From positions 6,461,203 through 6,525,202 of the forward strand of contig NZ_JAGINW010000001.1 of NCBI RefSeq assembly GCF_017876405.1: a DNA stretch of 64,000 bases, in the 5' to 3' direction. The DNA is from Kibdelosporangium banguiense (lineage in GTDB: Bacteria; Actinomycetota; Actinomycetes; Mycobacteriales; Pseudonocardiaceae). A program made the position numbers and the translations under genes. Shown piece after piece: positions 1 to 10,406 of this stretch; the first letter of the stretch is position 1; every line of letters begins with the position of its first letter. The notes below the pieces were generated by a model. The model saw only the letters and a program-made list of their open reading frames with translations, made no database searches and was not told the DNA's origin.

Positions 1-2
1 TG

Positions 3-1013
3 GTCGATCTGTGGGGCGGGACCGCCGACCCGGAGACCGGCCGGCCCTGGGAGCGGGACACCCTGCAGGTTGTCTACTCCACCACCAAAGCGGCGACGGC
101 GACCTGCGTACTGCTGCTCGTGCAACGGGGCGAACTGGATCTGGACGCACCCGTGGCCACCTACTGGCCCGAGTTCGCTGCCGAGGGCAAACAGGACCTG
201 CCGGTGCGCTGGCTGCTCACGCACCAGGCGGGACTGGTGGCATTGGACCGGCCGGTCGCCCGCGCCGACGCCCTCGCCTGGCACCCGATGACCGAAGCGC
301 TTGCCGCGCAACGCCCCCTCTGGCAGCCGGGCACCCAGCACGGTTACCATGCGCTGACCTTCGGCTGGCTGGTCGGCGAAATCGTCCGCCGGGTGTCCGG
401 GCGCAGTGTGGGCACGTTCTTCCGCGAGGAGATCGCCGGGCCGCTCGGCCTCGACTTCCACATCGGCCTGCCCAAAGCCGAACAGCAGCGGGCGAGCAGG
501 CTGGTGCAGTCCCCGCCCGCGGCGATGAACCTCGACGACATTCCCGAACCGATGCGGGAACTCGCCGCGGCGTTCGCCGACCCGGCCTCACTGACCCGGC
601 GCGCCTACAGTTGTGTGGAGCCTCCGTTCGATCACAACGACCCTGACGAGCAGGCCGCGGAGTTGCCTGCCACCAACGGCATGTGCACTGCCCGAGCGCT
701 GGCCGGCTTCTACGCCGCGCTGATCGGCCACCGCATCCTGACTCCCGGCATGCTCACGGCGGCGACCACCCAGCACACGGCCGGCCCGGATTTGGTCACT
801 CGCCTGCCGTTCCAGGTGGGCCTCGGTTTCGGCCTGCCCACCCCGGACGCCGCCTGGTACTCGCCGTCCGCGTTCGGGTTCTCCGGCCTCGGCGGTTCGC
901 TCGGCTACGCCGACCCCGGGACAGGTCTGGCGTTCGGCTACGTCATGAACCACGTCCGGGGCGTGGCAGCCGATCAACCGGCCGCCAACCTGATCGCCGC
1001 CGTCAGCTCCTGA
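3..1013 (+). CDS. Serine hydrolase, beta-lactamase/EstB family (5' end outside window)
   Basis: The reading frame is open from the first bases of the window, so the N-terminus is missing. An S-x-x-K motif (STTK) lies about 25 residues into the visible part, followed by a Y-H-A-L-T-F-G-W block that fits the second active-site Tyr region of class C-like esterases, and a glycine-rich GGSLGYADPG segment near the C-terminus that fits the third motif. Family members are penicillin-binding-protein-like esterases or transesterases using the Ser-Lys-Tyr triad; the substrate cannot be read from sequence. No signal peptide can be judged because the start is absent. Its last 11 bases overlap convergently with the 3' end of the PhzF gene on the other strand. 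Confidence 0.85.
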   Translation, partial: VDLWGGTADPETGRPWERDTLQVVYSTTKAATATCVLLLVQRGELDLDAPVATYWPEFAAEGKQDLPVRWLLTHQAGLVALDRPVARADALAWHPMTEALAAQRPLWQPGTQHGYHALTFGWLVGEIVRRVSGRSVGTFFREEIAGPLGLDFHIGLPKAEQQRASRLVQSPPAAMNLDDIPEPMRELAAAFADPASLTRRAYSCVEPPFDHNDPDEQAAELPATNGMCTARALAGFYAALIGHRILTPGMLTAATTQHTAGPDLVTRLPFQVGLGFGLPTPDAAWYSPSAFGFSGLGGSLGYADPGTGLAFGYVMNHVRGVAADQPAANLIAAVSS

Positions 1014-1761
1014 CCCGGGGGACGGCCAGTTCAGCCCGGAACGCTGTTGCCGCGTCACCTGTGATGGACACATGAAGCTCGTCGCCGGGCCGGGTTTCGA
1101 CGGTGACGCGGACATCGCCGGGCCGGCCCATCGCCTCCCCTTGCCTTCCGGTGAAGGAGAGTTTTCCGTCCAGAGCCGGGACGAGCCCGTGCCGCACCAG
1201 GTATGCGCCGAGCGGGCCGTGTCCGTTGCCGGTCACCGGGTCCTCGACGATGCCGATCGCCGGGGCGAACATCCGCGACCAGGTGAGCAGGCTCGCGTCG
1301 CCGGTGGCACGGGTGAAGACGAAGAAGCCGTTGCTGCCCACTTCATGGCTGAGTGCTGTCAACGCGGCGGGATCCGGCCGCAAGGTGTCCACCGCGGCGT
1401 GGTCCCGCAGTTCCACCAGGACTTTGGAGTGTCCGGTCGAAACGATCTGGATCGGGCCGCTGCCTGTCTTCTGCGCCAGTGAGCCGGATGGCAGGCCGTA
1501 TTCGACCGCGCGGGTGAAGTGCGCCGCGACGGTGGCATGCCCACATGTCGGAACCTCCGTCGTGGGGGTGAAGAAGCGCACTCGCACATCGTGGTCAGCG
1601 GCATCCGCCGGTAGCACGAAGGCCGTCTCCGAGTTGTTGAGCTCGCGTGCCACGGCGAGCATTTCGGCGTCCGTCATGCCTTGTGCCTCAAGGACCACAC
1701 CGGCCGCGTTCCCGGTGAACGGCGTCGTGGTGAAGGCGTCGACCTGGTACAGGATTCTCAT
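1003..1761 (-). CDS. PhzF family isomerase/epimerase-like protein
   Basis: 252 residues beginning MRILYQVDAFT, with the PhzF hallmark NNSETAFV in which Glu45 aligns with the catalytic acid of phenazine biosynthesis protein PhzF and diaminopimelate epimerase-fold relatives. The C-terminal half carries DPVTGNGHGPLGAYL, the second conserved block. The length is at the short end of the family. Known members isomerise small hydrophobic or amino-acid-derived substrates; no phenazine genes are nearby, so phenazine synthesis is not implied. The start ATG overlaps the stop of the upstream truncated M17 ORF (ATGA), making it the last gene of a three-gene minus-strand operon with an EamA exporter. Confidence 0.9.
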   Translation of the reverse strand: MRILYQVDAFTTTPFTGNAAGVVLEAQGMTDAEMLAVARELNNSETAFVLPADAADHDVRVRFFTPTTEVPTCGHATVAAHFTRAVEYGLPSGSLAQKTGSGPIQIVSTGHSKVLVELRDHAAVDTLRPDPAALTALSHEVGSNGFFVFTRATGDASLLTWSRMFAPAIGIVEDPVTGNGHGPLGAYLVRHGLVPALDGKLSFTGRQGEAMGRPGDVRVTVETRPGDELHVSITGDAATAFRAELAVPRVRS

Positions 1762-2051
1762 TCGCGCTCGCCCGTCGGCCAGGAAACAGCATCCTCCGCC
1801 AGCCGCACCAGGGTTCGTACCGCGGATCCGGGCTCGACGCCGTTGGGGGAGGGCAGCTTGACTGCCTCGCCCTGAGCGCCGGTCACGCCGAGCTTGGCGA
1901 GGATCTCGATCAGCGCGCCGTCGAACGCTTCCGCTACCGCCTTCGTGCCGGGCGCGAGCAGTGGCCCCTGAGGCCCTTCGACGACACCGATCACGATGGC
2001 GTCCGCCCGTAACGACGGCGCTGGGCAGGTGCTTACGGTCACTGTTGTCAC
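1758..2051 (-). pseudogene. Leucyl aminopeptidase (M17) N-terminal domain only
   Basis: A GTG start at 2051 gives a 97-residue product resembling the N-terminal, non-catalytic domain of actinobacterial leucyl aminopeptidase PepA (SLRADAIVIGVV, PLLAPGTKAVAEAF). The similarity ends near residue 75 and a short unrelated tail follows. The whole catalytic metal-binding domain is absent; intact enzymes are about 500 residues. The GTG overlaps the stop of the EamA gene (GTGA) and its own stop overlaps the ATG of phzF (ATGA), so it is still positioned to be translated within the operon. It may be a deletion remnant kept for coupling, or a small binding protein. I favour a remnant. Confidence 0.7.
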
Positions 2052-2977
2052 TGACGGACGCTCTCTTTTTCTGTGGGCTGCGGGATTTCGACGGTCGGCT
2101 TGCGCAGGCGGGTCATGGCCACGCCGATGAGCACGACGACCATTCCGATGGCGACCCGGATGCTGAATCCCTCGCCCAGCACGATGGCGCCCAGCAGTAC
2201 GGAGACCACCGGCAGCAGGTAGCCGACTGTCGCGGCGTTGGTCGCGCCCTCGTCGGCGATGATCCGGAAGGTGAGGTGGAAGGTGATGCCGGTGGCGAAG
2301 ATCCCCAGGATGACGACGGCGATCAAGCCCTGCTGGCTGATGTGGACCGGTGGCGGGCCGCCGGTCGGCAAGGTCAGCGCCGTCAGTGCCGTCGCCGCGA
2401 TGAGCTGGCCGGCGGACAGCGAGATCGTGGGGATGCCCTTGCCGGCAAGGTTTCGTCCCATGTAGGCGAAGCCGATGGCGTAGCTGGCCGCCGCGGCGAC
2501 GATGGCGAGTGATCCCCAGCCGACAGATCCGGCGCTCTGCCATGGCGCGGAGATCAGCACGACTCCGCCGAAGCCAAGCAGCACTCCGCCCAGGCGGGTC
2601 GGGCGGATCGCGCGTTCGGTGCCGAGCACGACCCCGACCAGCAGTGTCCACAACGGAGTGGTCGCGTTCAGCACGCCGGCCACGCCGGAGCTGACGGTCT
2701 GCTGGCCGATGCTGAAGAGGGAGAAGGGGAGCGCGTTGCAGAAGAACGCGGCGACGAAAAGGTGTCCCCAGATCCGGCGCCCGCCGGGCAGGCGCTGACG
2801 CGTCCCGAAACAGAACGCCGTCAGGGTGAGCGCACCGAGCACGCAGCGGGCGAAGGTGAGCTGAGCGGGAGACAGCGCGGCCAGGGCCAGTTTGATCCAG
2901 AGGAATGTCGATCCCCACAGCAGGGCGAGTGTGCCCACCCGCGCCCACGCCCAGGACCTGCCGGCAATGCCGTTCAC
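2048..2977 (-). CDS. EamA/DMT family transporter
   Basis: 309 residues from a GTG at 2977, preceded by a good ribosome binding site (GAGGAGAA). Upstream in-frame ATG codons exist but lack a Shine-Dalgarno sequence. The protein has about ten hydrophobic helices in two homologous halves (LLWGSTFLWIKLAL in the first, VVILGIFATGITFHL in the second), the drug/metabolite exporter fold with two EamA domains. It is predicted to sit in the cytoplasmic membrane and export small metabolites; the substrate is unknown. It is first in a coupled operon with a truncated M17 domain and PhzF, so the operon may make or clear a small molecule. Confidence 0.9.
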   Translation of the reverse strand: MNGIAGRSWAWARVGTLALLWGSTFLWIKLALAALSPAQLTFARCVLGALTLTAFCFGTRQRLPGGRRIWGHLFVAAFFCNALPFSLFSIGQQTVSSGVAGVLNATTPLWTLLVGVVLGTERAIRPTRLGGVLLGFGGVVLISAPWQSAGSVGWGSLAIVAAAASYAIGFAYMGRNLAGKGIPTISLSAGQLIAATALTALTLPTGGPPPVHISQQGLIAVVILGIFATGITFHLTFRIIADEGATNAATVGYLLPVVSVLLGAIVLGEGFSIRVAIGMVVVLIGVAMTRLRKPTVEIPQPTEKESVRQ

Positions 2978-3495
2978 GCTTGTTCTCCTCGTTCCGGGTG
3001 ACTCCGCATCGAGGTGCCCAGGCCTGGCCGCCTGAGATGTCCCTCTCCGATGCTTGATCCAGTCTCGGTACGGCTCTATGGATGAAGCAAATACATCCAA
3101 CTCATCAAGTCATGAGGTAGTCGCATAGGCGCCTCGGCCTGAAAGGTGTGCCCCCAAAGTGGCGTTCGGAGCACTGAACGCTCCGAACGCCACTTTGGGG
3201 GCACACCTCAGTGTGCGGAGATGGAGTAGACGCGTTGCGCTGTTCGGCGGTCGACATCTTGATCGACTTCGCTGTGTCACCGCCTGCCAGTTGGTTCGGG
3301 TCCTTCGTGGACGGTTTGTCCGCCTCCGGCGGTGATCGTTGGTCAGTTGATTTCGTTCTGTGACTGCATGTGGCAATGGAGTCACTCAGACGGCTGATAT
3401 TCCCCAAGTGATTCGCGCCATAGCGTCAGCGCACCCCGGGTTGACCGGGACCGGTCGCGTGTGTGAGGGCACGCGAACAACGCTGGAGGGGTCTA
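2978..3495. other. Intergenic region between divergent EamA and protease genes
   Basis: About 520 bases with no credible coding sequence. It holds the promoters of two divergent transcripts and the perfect 65-base palindromic repeat annotated separately. Small ORFs on both strands show no family resemblance and no ribosome binding site, and are treated as noise. Confidence 0.7.
3144..3208. repeat. Perfect 29-bp inverted repeat with 7-base loop
   Basis: The left arm (3144-3172) and right arm (3180-3208) are exact reverse complements, separated by ACTGAAC. The arms contain CCCCCAAAGTGGCGTTCGG. No U-tract follows, and the element stands alone between divergent genes, so it is not a terminator for either. 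It looks like a dispersed intergenic palindrome of the REP or MITE kind. No second copy was seen in this window. Confidence 0.9.
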
Positions 3496-6339
3496 GTGCG
3501 CGCACCCAATCGGGTGAATCGAAGATTCATAGCAGCGTCAGCTGGAGTGTTACTCGCGCTGAGCATCGTCACGCCTGCCGCGGCGGCACCGCCGGATCGT
3601 GATCAGACATCGGTGAGCAGGGCCGCCGCGGACAACGCCAACCGTCAGATCGAGGCCCTGCAGGCGGTCAAGGTCTCGCAGTCCGCCGCTGAATCCAAGT
3701 TGGACAGTTCGCTGGTGCTGGCGGCCCGTTCGAAGGCCGGCCGTGGCGTCGCCTCGGCGGTGCCGTCGCTGCAGACGGGTGTCACGTCCGACCGGGTCAC
3801 GGTCGACATCCGGGCGACTGTGTCCGAGGACCTGCTCAACAGCCTGCGCAAGATCGGTGCCGGAATCCGGGCTGTGTCGGAGACGGTCGGCTCGATCCGG
3901 GCCGAGGTACCGGTGGCCGCGTTGGCGGGCATCGCGGGCCGCAAGGACGTCAAGCTCGTCGAGCCCGCGGTCGGCGCGATGACCGCCCGTCAGCTCGCCA
4001 CCCCGACGGGCGGCCCTGGTGCCAAGCCGGCGAAACCGAAGCCCACCAAGGAAGAGAAGGCCAAGCAGGTCGCCGAGCGCACCAAGCGCGCGCTGGCCTC
4101 GGTCCAGGCCGGTGACGCCGTCAGTGAGGGCGACCGCGCGCACAACGCCGACAAGGCCCGTCAGCAATACGGTGTCACGGGTATCGGTGTGAAGATCTGT
4201 GCCCTGTCCGACGGCGTCGACTCGCTGTCCGCATCCCGGGCCGCGGGCGAACTTCCCGCTGTGGACGTGCTTCCCGGCGAGGCCGGCAGCGGTGACGAGG
4301 GCACCGCGATGCTGGAGATCATCCACGACCTCGCGCCCGGCGCCGAACTCGGTTTCGCCACGGCGTTCCGCTCCGACGCGAGCTTCGCCGACAACATCCG
4401 CAAGCTGCGCTCGGTGGCCGGCTGCGACATCATCGTCGACGACGTCGTCTACTTCAAGGAAGCGGTCTTCCAGGACTGGATCATCGCGCAGGCGGTCAAC
4501 GAGGTGACCGCGGCAGGCGCGCTGTACTTCTCCTCGGCGGGCAACGAGGGCAACGTCGGCGACGGCACCTCGGGGCACTGGGAGGGCGACTTCGTCGACT
4601 CCGGGCAGTCGATCGGCAAGTGGGGCGGCACCGCCCACAACTTCGCCGGCAGCAGCGGTGTGCAGATCTACGAGCCGATCTCCGACGCGTCCTCGGCCGG
4701 TGTGCCGGTGCTGCTGAACTGGTCGGACCCGCTGGGCGCCTCGGCCAACGACTACGACCTGTACCTGCTGGACCGCAACGGCAACGTCATCTCGGCCAGC
4801 CAGAACTACCAGACCGGTACGCAGGATCCGTACGAGCGGGTCAACACGTCCAACTTCGGCGGCAGCGGCCTGCGGCTGGCGATCGTGAAGTTCAAGGGTG
4901 AGAACCGGTATCTCTCGCTGTCGGCGCTGCGCAGCCGGTTCAAGGACACCGCGGGTGTGCTGACCGGTTACGTCACCCAGGGCGAGATCTTCGGCCACGC
5001 CGCCGCGAAGGACGCCTTCGCGGTCGCCGCGGCGCCTGCGGCAACGGCGTTGCCGTTCGACCTGGAGCCCGGTGACCCGGCGAACCCGAAGGGCCCGTTC
5101 CCGGGTGCGTTCACCGGAGCGTCCAAGGTGGAGCGGTTCACTTCGGACGGCCCGCGCCGGATCATCTACAACGCGGACGGCACTGCCATCACGCCGGGCA
5201 ACGTGTCCTCGACCGGTGGTGTGGTGCGGCAGAAGCCGGAGATCACCGCGGCCGACGGCGTGACCACGACCGTGCCGGACTTCGAGACGTTCTTCGGCAC
5301 CTCGGCGGCGGCTCCGCACGCGGCGGCCATCGCCGGCCTGGTGCTGTCGGGCAACCCGGGCCTCGCCCCGGCCGACGTCCGGGAGGCGCTGATCAACACG
5401 GCGATCGACCTGGAGAAGCCCGGGTTCGACAACCGGTCGGGCAACGGCATCGTCATGGCCGACCGGGTGCTGGCCTACACCGGCGCCAGTCCGCAGCCGC
5501 TAGCCGAGGCACAGGCCCCGACCGTGCGGGCCAACGACGGTGGCGCGTTCATCGACCCGGGTGACACCGCGACGGTGACGTTGCCGGTGACCAACCGGGG
5601 TGACGGCATCGCCGCCTCGACAAGCGTCGTGCTCACCTCGCCGACCGCGGGTGTGACCATCTCGCCGCGTTCGAAGTTCTACGGCACGATCGACAAGGGC
5701 CAGACCGGCAGCAACACCTTCACGCTGACCGTGCCGGCCAACCACCCGCTGGGCACGCCCGTGCTGCTGGACGCCAAGGTGACCTACTCCGGGGCCACCT
5801 CGCCGACCACGGCCCGGTTCCCGGTGTCGATCGGCCAGCCGTCGACCGTTGTGCACGACTTCGCCTACGCGGGTGCACCGCTGGCGATCCCGGACAACGA
5901 CCCGACGGGCGTCACGGTCCCGGTCCAGGTCAGCGGAATCGGTCCGGCATCCCGCGTGACGCTCTCGGTCGATGGCACCACCTGCACCACTGACGCAGGC
6001 GCCACCACCGTCGGCATCGACCACACCTTCGTGGGCGATCTCGTCGGCACGTTGCGCTCGCCGACCGGTGCGACCGCGACACTGTTCGCGGGCAGCGGCT
6101 CGAACGGCAACAACATGTGCAAGGTCGTCTTCGACGACCGCGCCGCCGCGCCGTTCAAGGGCATCAGTGCCGACCTGGCGCCGTACACCGGCACCTGGCG
6201 GCCGGAGACGGCGCTCAGCAACGTTCTCGGTGCCGCTGACGGCACCTGGACGCTGAACGTGCGTGACACCGCAGGAGTCGACACGGGCACGCTCCGTGCG
6301 TTCTCCCTGCACGTGTCGGGCTTCGTGACCGGCAGCTGA
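3496..6339 (+). CDS. Secreted S8-type serine peptidase with Glu in the His position and C-terminal P-domain
   Basis: GTG at 3496 was chosen because GGAGGGG lies just upstream; an in-frame GTG 11 codons earlier lacks one. The product is about 947 residues, with a signal peptide (MRAPNRVNRRF, then a hydrophobic stretch ending TPAAAA). A propeptide-like region with a Lys/Pro-rich linker precedes the catalytic domain. Visible active-site elements are LSDGVD (Asp239), GDEGTAM where subtilisins have HGTH (Glu268), and GTSAAAPHAA (Ser603). The Glu/Asp/Ser set resembles sedolisin-like (S53-like) members of the subtilase fold. A domain near residues 680-790 looks immunoglobulin-like, and the last 150 residues match a proprotein-convertase P-domain. 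Extracellular protein degradation is the likely role. Confidence 0.9.
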   Translation: MRAPNRVNRRFIAASAGVLLALSIVTPAAAAPPDRDQTSVSRAAADNANRQIEALQAVKVSQSAAESKLDSSLVLAARSKAGRGVASAVPSLQTGVTSDRVTVDIRATVSEDLLNSLRKIGAGIRAVSETVGSIRAEVPVAALAGIAGRKDVKLVEPAVGAMTARQLATPTGGPGAKPAKPKPTKEEKAKQVAERTKRALASVQAGDAVSEGDRAHNADKARQQYGVTGIGVKICALSDGVDSLSASRAAGELPAVDVLPGEAGSGDEGTAMLEIIHDLAPGAELGFATAFRSDASFADNIRKLRSVAGCDIIVDDVVYFKEAVFQDWIIAQAVNEVTAAGALYFSSAGNEGNVGDGTSGHWEGDFVDSGQSIGKWGGTAHNFAGSSGVQIYEPISDASSAGVPVLLNWSDPLGASANDYDLYLLDRNGNVISASQNYQTGTQDPYERVNTSNFGGSGLRLAIVKFKGENRYLSLSALRSRFKDTAGVLTGYVTQGEIFGHAAAKDAFAVAAAPAATALPFDLEPGDPANPKGPFPGAFTGASKVERFTSDGPRRIIYNADGTAITPGNVSSTGGVVRQKPEITAADGVTTTVPDFETFFGTSAAAPHAAAIAGLVLSGNPGLAPADVREALINTAIDLEKPGFDNRSGNGIVMADRVLAYTGASPQPLAEAQAPTVRANDGGAFIDPGDTATVTLPVTNRGDGIAASTSVVLTSPTAGVTISPRSKFYGTIDKGQTGSNTFTLTVPANHPLGTPVLLDAKVTYSGATSPTTARFPVSIGQPSTVVHDFAYAGAPLAIPDNDPTGVTVPVQVSGIGPASRVTLSVDGTTCTTDAGATTVGIDHTFVGDLVGTLRSPTGATATLFAGSGSNGNNMCKVVFDDRAAAPFKGISADLAPYTGTWRPETALSNVLGAADGTWTLNVRDTAGVDTGTLRAFSLHVSGFVTGS

Positions 6340-6346
6340 TCATGAT

Positions 6347-6380
6347 GGGGGTGGGCCGGGCCGTGTCCCGGCCCACCCCC
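6347..6380. terminator. Bidirectional hairpin terminator
   Basis: A perfect 14-bp stem (GGGGGTGGGCCGGG with its complement) around a 6-base loop lies between the convergent protease and LtrA genes. A strong U-tract is absent on both sides, as is common in high-GC actinomycetes. Confidence 0.8.
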
Positions 6381-6384
6381 TCTG

Positions 6385-7596
6385 TCATTCGTGGGCAGCG
6401 TGCCGGATCGCGCCGCGCAACTCCTGGTACTTGACCCACTCGTAGCCGATCAGCCCGGTCAGCAGCAGCGTCAGGACGCCAAGACTGCCCAGCGCTGGCA
6501 TGTACGACACCAGCGGAACCAACACCAGCAGCACGACCCCGAGGACCACGCGCTGCACCTTGAGGTTGCGCATGCAGCGCCAGGCCACGGCGGCGTAGCC
6601 GAACATGAACAGCGAGACCCCGCCGTACATCGCCCACAGCGGCGGCCCGTACAGCGGATCGGCCAGCGTGTGGCCTTTCTCGCCGCCGACGTACCCGAGG
6701 ACCTTCTTCAGCCCGAGCGCCAGCATCACGATGCCGATCAGCAACGGCAGGTGCAGGTAGGTGAACGCGCTGCGCCCCATCCGAACCCGTTCGTCACCTT
6801 CGGCCTGGGTGAGGGCCCGCTCGCAGAGCAGTACGTGCGTGTCGAAGTACGACCACCACAGGCTGCCCGCGATCGTCAGGCCGAGCACCGCGGCCACCAC
6901 GATCGGCCACGAGATCGGCAGATGCGTCACACCGACACCGATCGCGACGATCGACTCACCCAGCGCGATGATGATGATCAGTCCGTAGCGCTCGGCGAAG
7001 TGCTTGGCCGAGTTCAGCCGCCAGCCCTTCGTGCCGCTCAGGTACGTCCCGCCGTAGTCGGCGACCACCGCGGCGCCCCACAGCGCGGTCTGCGTCACGC
7101 CTGAGGTCTGCGAGGCGATCGCCAGCAGCATTGTCCCGCCGACCACGGACGGCAGGAACCTCAGCAGCTGGGCGCGCAGGCCCTCGTCGTCCTCCGCGGC
7201 GATCCAGAACAGCCATAGGTGCACGACCCGCACCAGCAGGTAGCAGAACGCGAACACCAGCGGGCCGTCCAGCTCGCCGGGCAGGTCGTCGAACGCCTCG
7301 GGGATGGCCAGAGCGAGCAGGAACATCGCGGCCATCGCGACGAGCATCGCCACCCGGGCGGTGCCCTCGTCGGCCTTGACCAAATTGGACAGCCAGGAGT
7401 AGCCGATCCACGGCCACCAGATCACCGCGAGCAGCAACGTGCCCCGGAGCAGCCCGTGCCAGGTCGGTGTCTCGGCCATCAGGGCCGTGACCTGCGTCAG
7501 GGCGAACACGAAGACCAGGTCGAAGAACAGTTCCAGGGTGGTCGCATTGGCCGATTCCCCGATTCGCTCCATCCGGGAGCGCAGCGGCTTGCTCAT
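6385..7596 (-). CDS. Low temperature requirement protein A (LtrA) family membrane protein
   Basis: 403 residues from ATG 7596; an ATG four codons earlier at 7608 is equally possible because neither has a clear ribosome binding site. The N-terminal block ESANATTLELFFDLVFVFALTQ is diagnostic of the LtrA family, as is the central ERYGLIIIIALGESIVAIG. About ten to twelve hydrophobic segments place it in the cytoplasmic membrane. The biochemical role of LtrA proteins is not established; the name comes from a Listeria cold-growth mutant. Transcription probably starts in the short gap shared with the divergent acVLRF1 gene. Confidence 0.9.
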   Translation of the reverse strand: MSKPLRSRMERIGESANATTLELFFDLVFVFALTQVTALMAETPTWHGLLRGTLLLAVIWWPWIGYSWLSNLVKADEGTARVAMLVAMAAMFLLALAIPEAFDDLPGELDGPLVFAFCYLLVRVVHLWLFWIAAEDDEGLRAQLLRFLPSVVGGTMLLAIASQTSGVTQTALWGAAVVADYGGTYLSGTKGWRLNSAKHFAERYGLIIIIALGESIVAIGVGVTHLPISWPIVVAAVLGLTIAGSLWWSYFDTHVLLCERALTQAEGDERVRMGRSAFTYLHLPLLIGIVMLALGLKKVLGYVGGEKGHTLADPLYGPPLWAMYGGVSLFMFGYAAVAWRCMRNLKVQRVVLGVVLLVLVPLVSYMPALGSLGVLTLLLTGLIGYEWVKYQELRGAIRHAAHE

Positions 7597-7632
7597 GGCC
7601 GAATTCATACACGGTGCCGATAGCGTCTGCGC

Positions 7633-8284
7633 GTGAGCCGAACCAGGATGACCGCAGGTGGCGGGCGTGCGGTCGAGGTGGAGCCGGAGCGGCTGGCCGG
7701 CTGGTACGACCGGTTCGCCGCCCGGCACGGCGGTATCGCGGGCACAGAGATCACGCCTGACCTCGTCCGGGTGACAGCCGCCGACGGCGCTGAAGCGAGC
7801 GCTGAGGTGCCGTTCGGGCCGCTGGCGGCCACCGATCTGGCGGGGTTCGTCGATCACGTTCTGCGACCGCGGCGGATCGCGTTGCTGCTGGTCCGCCTGG
7901 GTGGGCACAGTCTGGGAGTGGCTGAGGGGGAGCGGGTCGTGCTCTCGCGTACCGGCCGTAAATCCGGTGCACGGCAGGAACTCCGCCGGCGGGTGGTCGC
8001 AGCAGCGGTTCGCCCGTCGCCGTGAAGGCCAAGCCCGGCAAGCACTCCAGGCCGCCGCGCAGGACGCGGCCGAGGTCCTGCTCCCCGTTCTATCCACTGT
8101 GGACGCGGTGGTGCTCGGCGGTGACCAGCGCGCACTGGAGCTTCTGCGGGCCGACCGGCGGCTCGCTAAGATCTTCCAACGGGCGCGACCGTGGGTGCTC
8201 GACGTGGGAGAACCACGGCGTTCGACCCTCGAGGAGGCGGCCCGCCGGGCACGGTCAGTGGAGATCGTGGTGCGGGACGCCTGA
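7633..8284 (+). pseudogene. acVLRF1-type peptidyl-tRNA hydrolase, frameshifted
   Basis: Two overlapping frames together encode one VLRF1-like (Vms1/eRF1-fold) protein. The first frame, from GTG 7633, gives the N-terminal half up to VLSRTGRKS. The second continues with VHGRNSAGGWSQQRFARRRE and runs to a stop at 8284. GGWSQQRFARRR is the family's catalytic loop containing the conserved Gln. The switch is a single +1 step near 7966 in CCGG, consistent with one inserted base. Family members release nascent chains from peptidyl-tRNA during ribosome rescue. As read, the first frame ends at 8025 with no catalytic loop. The break may be a real mutation, a sequencing error or, less likely, recoding. 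Confidence 0.8.
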
Positions 8285-8362
8285 AACTCGTTAGCCCGGG
8301 TCAGTACAATCGGATGGCGTGGTCGCCACTTCGCGAGCCACCCACTCACGGAGAGCTTACTG

Positions 8363-9991
<1,629 letters not shown>

Positions 9992-10163
9992 ATCCCGTAC
10001 TTCTGAGCCTTGATCTTCGGTGATCCACTCGGATGGAGTAGTGCGAGTGGGCGACTTCAAGATGATTTTTCCAACTCGCCTGGCGTTCCGCGCTTCCGTG
10101 TTCGATCATTGCGGGCGCAGGGGTCGCTTGTGACCCTAGTTACTCGCTACGGAAGGCGGAGAC

Positions 10164-10373
10164 GTGGCTGACCTCAAGAAAGGCGCGCGCATTACAGGTA
10201 GTACGCGCGACAAGCTAGCCGCTGATCTCAAGAAGAAGTACGAAAAGGGCGCGAGCATCCGCGCTTTGGCCGAGTCGACGGGCCGCTCCTACGGTTTCGT
10301 GCACCGGGTTCTGTCCGAGTCCGGCGTTCAACTTCGAGGGCGTGGTGGCGCTACGCGGACCAAGAAGAAGTAA
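10164..10373 (+). CDS. Small conserved helix-turn-helix protein
   Basis: 69 residues, very basic, starting at GTG 10164 behind GGAAGGCGGAG. The core KLAADLKKKYEKGASIRALAE followed by SYGFVHRVLSESGV forms a predicted HTH. Nearly identical small proteins are a standard actinobacterial gene, so this is a real and conserved protein even though its target is unknown to me. The Lys/Arg-rich ends (GATRTKKK at the C-terminus) fit non-specific DNA contact. It stands alone, 170 bases after the ABC-F gene. Confidence 0.9.
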   Translation: MADLKKGARITGSTRDKLAADLKKKYEKGASIRALAESTGRSYGFVHRVLSESGVQLRGRGGATRTKKK

Positions 10374-10406
10374 GCGACGCCACTGGTTGTCGTATCCCAG
10401 CGTTCT

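Noticed and set aside
1003-2977. Phenazine biosynthesis locus
   Set aside because: Only a PhzF-family protein is present. The family is broad and no other phz genes are nearby.
3550-5319. 589-codon frame on the minus strand opposite the protease
   Set aside because: Arg/Gly/Val-rich low-complexity translation, no motif, no ribosome binding site; GC-rich third positions explain its length.
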